Shown in pieces: positions 59,901 through 64,000 of a stretch of DNA of 64,000 nt; positions within the stretch are counted from its first letter, which is position 1, and every line of letters starts with the position of its first letter. The notes under the pieces were generated by a model that saw only the letters and a list, made by a program, of their open reading frames with translations, searched no databases and was not told the origin of the DNA. The translations under genes and the position numbers were made by a program. The DNA is from Paenibacillus senegalimassiliensis. GTDB lineage: Bacteria; Bacillota; Bacilli; Paenibacillales; Paenibacillaceae. The stretch covers positions 124,001-188,000 of the forward strand of contig NZ_LN909044.1 of NCBI RefSeq assembly GCF_001486585.1, read 5' to 3'.

Positions 59901-62900
59901 CATAGGAGATGGACGTAATCTCTTGCAGTGGGTTTGTCGTCCGCTCTACCAAGCCACGACCATTATAGCTATAGCTGGTTACAGCCCCCAACGGATTTGT
60001 TTTGGTAAGAACATTGCCCAGGGCATCGTAAGTGTAGGATGAGGTTTGGCCTACTGCATCCACCACTCCGGTTAATTGACCTGCTGCATCATAGTCAAAT
60101 CTCGTAAGCTGGCCCTTGGCATCGGCCATTTCTGCCACTTGACCAAGCGCATTATAGGTATACTTGGTCTCAAAGCCCAAGGCATTGCGAATCAGAGTGG
60201 TCCGGCCGAGTGCATCATATTGATACTCTGTGGCCTGTCCTTCCGCATCCGTATAAGATATAACTTGCCCACGGGCATCACGATCCAAGGCCGTCTCGCG
60301 AGACAACGGATCCAACATGCTCTTGGAAAGTCCACGTTCATCATACGTTGTTGACCATACACTACCATCGGGTAGAGTGGTCTCTATCTGGTTGCCAGCA
60401 GCATCGTATGCATAGGTTGTGACATAACCAAGTGCATCCGTCTGTTCAATCAATCTGCCCGCCTCATCATATTTGTACCATGTGCTATTGCCCAAGGCGT
60501 CGGTTTCCTTGATCATTTGGCCTGCAGCATCATACTTGTACTGCTCCACCATGCCAAGCTCGTCCTTCACCGTCAGCACTTGCCCTGCATGATTATACGT
60601 GTATTCTGTCGTATGGCCGTTGCCGTCCGTCACCGCAGACATTTGGCCGTTGTTATCATAGGCATAGCTGGTGCTGGTACCGTCGGCATCTGTAATTTTG
60701 GCGATACGGCCCATACTGTCGTAGCTGTACTTGCTCACCCCACCATTGCCATCTTGTTCTTCAACGAGATTACCTGCCACATCATACTTGCTTTCGCTAA
60801 GATGTCCCAGCGGGTCCTTCACCGAAGCCATACGGTAAACGTCATAACCGAAGGAAACCTCAGCCCCGCTCTGGTCTTTGATCACCTTCAAATTACCGCT
60901 GGCGTCGTACTGCCATTCCTCCAGTTGCTGCAACGCATCCCGACTAGCCGTAATTCTTCCCTTGGCATCATACGTTACTTCTTCCAGGCTACCTTGGTCA
61001 TCCCGGGTGGAGACCACGCGATGAAGCTCATCACGACCAAGGTCTATCCGATATCCGGACGGGTCCTTGATGGAGCTAACAAAGCCCGCCGCATCCAGCG
61101 TATATTGCGTCTTGCCTCCGCGGGGATCGGTCACCTCGGTAGGTACTCCACGGCTGTCTCTGGCAATGCTTACCCGATGACCAAGCCCGTCCTCTTCGGC
61201 AATAAGATTGCCTGCCGCATCATAGCTATACGCCGTCGATTGTCCTACCGCATTGACGATTTCTACCGGAAGGTTGCGGGTATTGTACCGCATGACGGTA
61301 GACTGGCGATTGCCACCCGCCACCATGATTTTATTACCTTGCACATCATAGCTTGCCGTCGTTCGATAGCCATTGCCGTCCGTAACAGCAGCCAAGCGAT
61401 GACCGGCATCATAATCATATTGCCAGTTCGATCCATCCGGCAGACGAAGCTCCGATAACAGGAAGCGGTCACCCCACGTATACGCCGTGGCATATCCCCG
61501 CGCATCTGTCCGCTTAGTCTCGCTGACCGACAACAATGTGGCCGAAACCGTGGCTGGCATCACGAGTTTCCCCCTGGCCTCTTCCGCCAGTTCGGAATAG
61601 TTCGGCTCTTGCCCTGTTAACCTCTGCGTTTCAGGATAAGTCAAACTGGTCTTGCCATTACCCACGCCACTGCGAACAACCGGAGTCTGGTTGGGAACCA
61701 TATCCCCGCCAATGGCGAACACGCCTCCAGCCGTAACGGACATCTGGTTGTTGACATGAACGTTATCCCGGACGAACAAATCCCCCTGGGTCATGTTCAA
61801 ATCGGCGATCAGATTATTGGAAACGATTCCTCCCAGCACCATCTCCTTGGCCAGGTTCATCGTGACCTTGGTATTGATTGACAAATCGCCACGCACAATG
61901 ACGGACTGCGCATCCACCGTCAATTGTCCGCTATTATAGGTCAAGACGCCTGCATATAGCGTATCGTCCACTTGAACTGTGGAATCATTGTTCAGGTGAA
62001 TCGTTCCGTTGCTCCAAATATTTCCGTATTTCCCGCCCACCTGATAAGCATTTAAATTCAGCTTGGTGTTGGCGTTCATGCCCTGCTTCAAGATCAGCGT
62101 CCCATAAATGGAGATCGTCATCTCTTGATTGGTGTTCATCCCATCGGCAATCAAAATTACCGGTTTACTAGGGCTACCTAAAGTAACCCCCTCTTCCACA
62201 TTTAATTGACCTGCTCGCACGATTACAGGACCACTGCCATTGCTAGCTGACACCAGCTTCTGTACAGACTCCATATCTCCGGCCACCCCGGAGGAAGCAG
62301 AAGCTTCAAAACTATCCGATTGCTTGCGAATGCCTTCGGTCAAACTATCCAGATATTTGCTGATAACCGGCTTCAGCCCCGGCACAATCTGATGTGGCGG
62401 AGCGTTGCGCAAATTATGCATCGTTCCCGACAGAAGGACGACATCCGATTCTGCAATGTCCCGTCCATGATTCGGGTCAATGGCTACCGCTTCATCCTCT
62501 TCCTCGCGTACAACCGGAGCTACTTTCCCGCTGTATTCGGCCTTCTCCGTGGACCCATAAAAATCCGTCAGGCTCGTGACTCGCTGCTCCTCGTCATAAG
62601 TGACACGCATCTCCGCGGTCTGCCCCGGAGCCGTCACCGAGATAACATGATGAGCGCCATCATAGCTAAACTTTGTCACTGCTCCATCCACATCGGTAAA
62701 AGAAACCATATCTCCGGCCCCATCATAGCCGTATTCCAGCTTCCGTCCCGCATGATCGCTCACCGCAACCAGTTGCCCGCTGCCGTTATAAGACAAGGTG
62801 AACGTAGCTCCATCTGTCGTGACTTGCTGCAAGTTCTCGCCTTGGTAGGCCAGCGTAACTTCATTGCCGTTTAAATCCCGAATCGAAGTCAGCAGCCCAT

Positions 62901-64000
62901 CTGCGTCAAAAAGATACGTCATCCCTTGTGGAGTCTGAAGCTCATGACCATTACCGCTTTGGCGTAGGCTCCAATCCGTTCCAGCCGGAGTCAGATAGCT
63001 TCCTCCCGCTACAGGAACAAATTCGAACCGCGCCCCATCCGGTTGCATAAGCTCCTGCTTGCCGTCTACCGGGGTAAGGCGCCACTCATAGGAATGATGC
63101 CATCCCAGCCCGTTGGCTCCGGTATATGGATCACGGCTGAGATAAGCCACACCGAAGCTGAGCGGCATAAGCGCAGGCAAGGTAAGCGTATCGGTGGAAT
63201 AGGCAAAATCACCCCGTGCAGGCTCCACTACATCACTCCAGGAAGGATTGACGATGCGCAGCCGCTTCTTGATTGCTTCGGCTGTAAATTGTTCCAAATC
63301 CCCTTCCGCAAACGCACTCTCTGCCTGTGGATTAATCAGCAAGACCGAAGTACCGGTCACCGCATCGGAGACATTGACGTTGCCCAGACCGTTCCAGGCA
63401 GCGATTTCCTGGGCTCTGGCATGGACAGAAGCCGTGGAATCGGCTTTGTAGTAGTAACCAGCCAAGGCTCGCCATGTAACAGGATAGCTTGGTACAACGT
63501 AGCGAAGCACCTCCATGATCTCGGAATAGCTGGACGTCTTGCCCTCCCGCTGACCGCGAGCCGCAAGCTGGAACCGCTGACCAGCAGCCAGGTTAAGCGA
63601 GTCGCTCCACTGGCCTTGGGCATTGACCGTAAGCCCGCTACGGCTGTCGACCAGCTTACCTTCGGCATCTCGTACCTCCAGGCTTACCTTCGAACCGATT
63701 TCGGCGGTTCCCTTGACCACCGCGCTTCCCGAGGCTCCTGCTTCAATCGCAATAGAAGCCGGCGCTTTAGGCTGCGTGCTGTTCACAATTTCAAAGCTGC
63801 CAATTTGGCCGTAATAGACACCACTTCCGTTGTAATCGCCAGGCGACACAGCGATGTGGTATTTACCCTCAGGCAAAGCCACGCCTCCAATGTTGCCATC
63901 CCACTCTACCTCGTGTACGATGTATTCCCCTTGAGCATTTTTCGTCCGGTATTTGCCGCTGGCAATCCGTTGACCCAATTGTGGCGATCCTCCGTTTTTG
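56920..64000 (-). CDS. RHS/YD-repeat polymorphic toxin with Hint domain (5' end outside window)
   Basis: At least 2352 residues; the frame is open to the right edge, so the N-terminus and export signal lie outside. Numbering from the codon at 63978, in order: an Ig-like export/adhesion part, a possible LysM-like stretch near 170-215, a DUF6531-like region (FAYSTDTLTLPALMPLSFG), YD repeats, a beta-rich insert at about 486-816, a long run of YD repeats (for example YDAAGNLIAEEDGLGH), and the RHS core end (GLSYARARYFDSGIGRF, NLYGYVENNPLVYTDPSG). A pre-toxin part, the Hint domain (2118-2251) and a 101-residue tip (2252-2352) follow. The shell would hold the tip inside until delivery to a competitor. 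Ordinary GC-rich core and AT-rich tip composition fit tip exchange. Confidence 0.9.
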   Translation of the reverse strand, partial: KNGGSPQLGQRIASGKYRTKNAQGEYIVHEVEWDGNIGGVALPEGKYHIAVSPGDYNGSGVYYGQIGSFEIVNSTQPKAPASIAIEAGASGSAVVKGTAEIGSKVSLEVRDAEGKLVDSRSGLTVNAQGQWSDSLNLAAGQRFQLAARGQREGKTSSYSEIMEVLRYVVPSYPVTWRALAGYYYKADSTASVHARAQEIAAWNGLGNVNVSDAVTGTSVLLINPQAESAFAEGDLEQFTAEAIKKRLRIVNPSWSDVVEPARGDFAYSTDTLTLPALMPLSFGVAYLSRDPYTGANGLGWHHSYEWRLTPVDGKQELMQPDGARFEFVPVAGGSYLTPAGTDWSLRQSGNGHELQTPQGMTYLFDADGLLTSIRDLNGNEVTLAYQGENLQQVTTDGATFTLSYNGSGQLVAVSDHAGRKLEYGYDGAGDMVSFTDVDGAVTKFSYDGAHHVISVTAPGQTAEMRVTYDEEQRVTSLTDFYGSTEKAEYSGKVAPVVREEEDEAVAIDPNHGRDIAESDVVLLSGTMHNLRNAPPHQIVPGLKPVISKYLDSLTEGIRKQSDSFEASASSGVAGDMESVQKLVSASNGSGPVIVRAGQLNVEEGVTLGSPSKPVILIADGMNTNQEMTISIYGTLILKQGMNANTKLNLNAYQVGGKYGNIWSNGTIHLNNDSTVQVDDTLYAGVLTYNSGQLTVDAQSVIVRGDLSINTKVTMNLAKEMVLGGIVSNNLIADLNMTQGDLFVRDNVHVNNQMSVTAGGVFAIGGDMVPNQTPVVRSGVGNGKTSLTYPETQRLTGQEPNYSELAEEARGKLVMPATVSATLLSVSETKRTDARGYATAYTWGDRFLLSELRLPDGSNWQYDYDAGHRLAAVTDGNGYRTTASYDVQGNKIMVAGGNRQSTVMRYNTRNLPVEIVNAVGQSTAYSYDAAGNLIAEEDGLGHRVSIARDSRGVPTEVTDPRGGKTQYTLDAAGFVSSIKDPSGYRIDLGRDELHRVVSTRDDQGSLEEVTYDAKGRITASRDALQQLEEWQYDASGNLKVIKDQSGAEVSFGYDVYRMASVKDPLGHLSESKYDVAGNLVEEQDGNGGVSKYSYDSMGRIAKITDADGTSTSYAYDNNGQMSAVTDGNGHTTEYTYNHAGQVLTVKDELGMVEQYKYDAAGQMIKETDALGNSTWYKYDEAGRLIEQTDALGYVTTYAYDAAGNQIETTLPDGSVWSTTYDERGLSKSMLDPLSRETALDRDARGQVISYTDAEGQATEYQYDALGRTTLIRNALGFETKYTYNALGQVAEMADAKGQLTRFDYDAAGQLTGVVDAVGQTSSYTYDALGNVLTKTNPLGAVTSYSYNGRGLVERTTNPLQEITSISYDGNGNVKSMVAPDNTATQYGYDPRNRLATIQYGDGQQVRYGYDLADRRLTMDDTTGQTRYNYDALGRLTEMIDPRGQNVRYEWTPTGQRSRIIYPDNSSVVYEYDLAGQISNVKDGQQQTTRYTYNGNGQVVSRNLPGGELSNYEYDRLGQLTGITHRNAGGSLLEQLSYVYDPVGNVIHKERQEQGKDEDRPQDTPKSADVEDYTYDALNRLVEVQNLNGSSRVSYAYDAAGNRLEKSETRQGITEIEKYTYDFANKLTHWEKGTDYKNYSYDLRGNLLQVEGVDSAAARMRMAWSVPQDVYGVPQDVYGSTNNHESMNGSSLLPNLGGTSDVLGEVNPLADALSDPNQLGVPAQVYGPEGWNDFDPLDSLVDPLMAAALAGPGVLESYEWDAANRLVHHTNPAGDQTEYRYDGDNNRIYVGNMVGTGSVQALYPTGHPAGGVTGWEAQYKKQSSEIYFTYDITSALPEPLYATDDSGTKWKQSYVYGAAGERLSMSYLPSVDANYNWEPAPGASGAAPNAKPETLFYLSDMLGSPLALLNQDSEVALRYHYDEFGTPEQPEKFDLNYPGPDNLFGYTGLAYDAATGLSYARARYFDSGIGRFVSQDTYPGELTNPQSLNLYGYVENNPLVYTDPSGHYSFNAHWNVSLGLKDFFIESRIDTATYLFKSDTYKDAYALAEGLLTGAITVQEIAKAVGKEYIAPFEYVYKHGDHVINGKPTKDEAYSFGYKLGEAFDTIGTSVAGMKLLKKKGIGTCNCFTAGTEVLTDEGEKPIEEIEVGDRVLAKSDETGEVTYKEVLGLFQKQADEIYYVHIGDEIIEVTGEHPFWLNDKGWTFVKNLKVNDLLVSSDGSTMAIDKIEKESLEAKVYNFEVADFNSYFVSNLGIWVHNCTIITAGKNFKSHFLKHKTLLEKTLGTKYSKLEADGPRFLEDIGKMIDDGTVKFVGQGTLNKDSDLMNIYRGNGLTLVTKPDGEWVTLLESGKGMDLNIVFK
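56923..57225 (-). other. C-terminal toxin tip of RHS protein, 101 aa
   Basis: It follows the Hint domain directly: TIITAGKNFKSHFLKHK, then GPRFLEDIGKMIDDGTV, NIYRGNGLTLVTKPDGEWVT and GMDLNIVFK. It is small, mixed-charge, with a conserved-looking His pair and an Arg near IYRGNG that could be catalytic, as in small RNase toxins. I do not recognise the family; an endonuclease is a guess. Confidence 0.65.
57226..57627 (-). other. Hint (intein-like) autoprotease domain in RHS toxin
   Basis: This segment encodes 134 residues from CFTAGTEVLTDEGEKPIEEI to GIWVHNC. The N-terminal Cys, the block-B-like GEHPFWL, and the C-terminal VHNC are the Hint hallmarks (Cys nucleophile, TxxH-like, HN). PT-HINT domains cut the toxin tip free or join it to another protein. 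Cleavage is predicted after Asn of HNC or around its Cys. Confidence 0.85.

Noticed and set aside
60517..61458. Long plus-strand ORF (313 aa) and several similar ones opposite the RHS gene
   Set aside because: They are antisense shadows of the repetitive YD-repeat codons; no ribosome sites and low-complexity Ile/Val/His/Arg composition.

Overview
The window reads as a Paenibacillus-like, endospore-forming Firmicute. The evidence is strong AGGAGG-type ribosome binding sites with frequent GTG and TTG starts, a Spo0E-like phosphatase, exosporium-type collagen-like proteins with a predicted sigma-E promoter, YesM/YesN-type two-component control of a sugar ABC transporter, and a WapA/RHS-type surface toxin. 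The genus is inferred from gene content; no rRNA is present.

Layout. 1-3606: a guanine riboswitch pointing out of the left edge, a zinc-ribbon protein, a 55-aa Spo0E-like protein, and a peptide quorum-sensing pair in which a HTH-TPR regulator gene overlaps, out of frame, a 47-codon secreted pre-propeptide gene. 3607-9898: four copies of a small palindromic repeat, an unknown gene coupled to a SNF2-family helicase, RidA, and a LytS-type sensor kinase. 10078-22713: two convergent transcription units that together look like a flavin-based extracellular electron transfer (EET) locus. The plus-strand unit has pplA-like and ndh2-like genes followed by hepS-like and hepT genes; the minus-strand unit has eetA-eetB-ecfA1-ecfA2-ecfT-U32-aminotransferase-ubiA. 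A perfect TGTGA-N6-TCACA (Fnr-type) site lies about 41.5 bases before the inferred pplA start point, and a degenerate one lies at the same distance before eetA. 23200-25149: a MerR regulator, a MITE-like element in its upstream region, a short-chain dehydrogenase and a 52-aa membrane protein.

25312-34216: a spore-surface glycoprotein cluster. At least three proteins share an N-terminal module (LLxSIAMEE...), accompanied by glycosyltransferases and a double methyltransferase. The BclB-like collagen gene is broken by a 101-bp insertion that carries an antisense fragment resembling ATP sulfurylase. 34287-49442: a carbohydrate locus with a LacI regulator, a cytoplasmic GH2 enzyme, a secreted glycosidase with carbohydrate-binding modules, an FAD oxidoreductase, a solute-binding protein, two permeases (no ATPase) and a YesM/YesN pair. 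49689-54441: a luciferase-like monooxygenase, an ASCH protein, an AraC-DUF1835 fusion, and an MFS exporter with a TetR regulator and two matching operators. 54565-64000: a polymorphic RHS toxin (N-terminus outside the window) with a Hint protease-like domain and a 101-aa C-terminal toxin, an adjacent candidate immunity gene and three further small orphan genes.

All calls come from reading the sequence. No database search or computation was run, so family assignments rest on recalled motifs.
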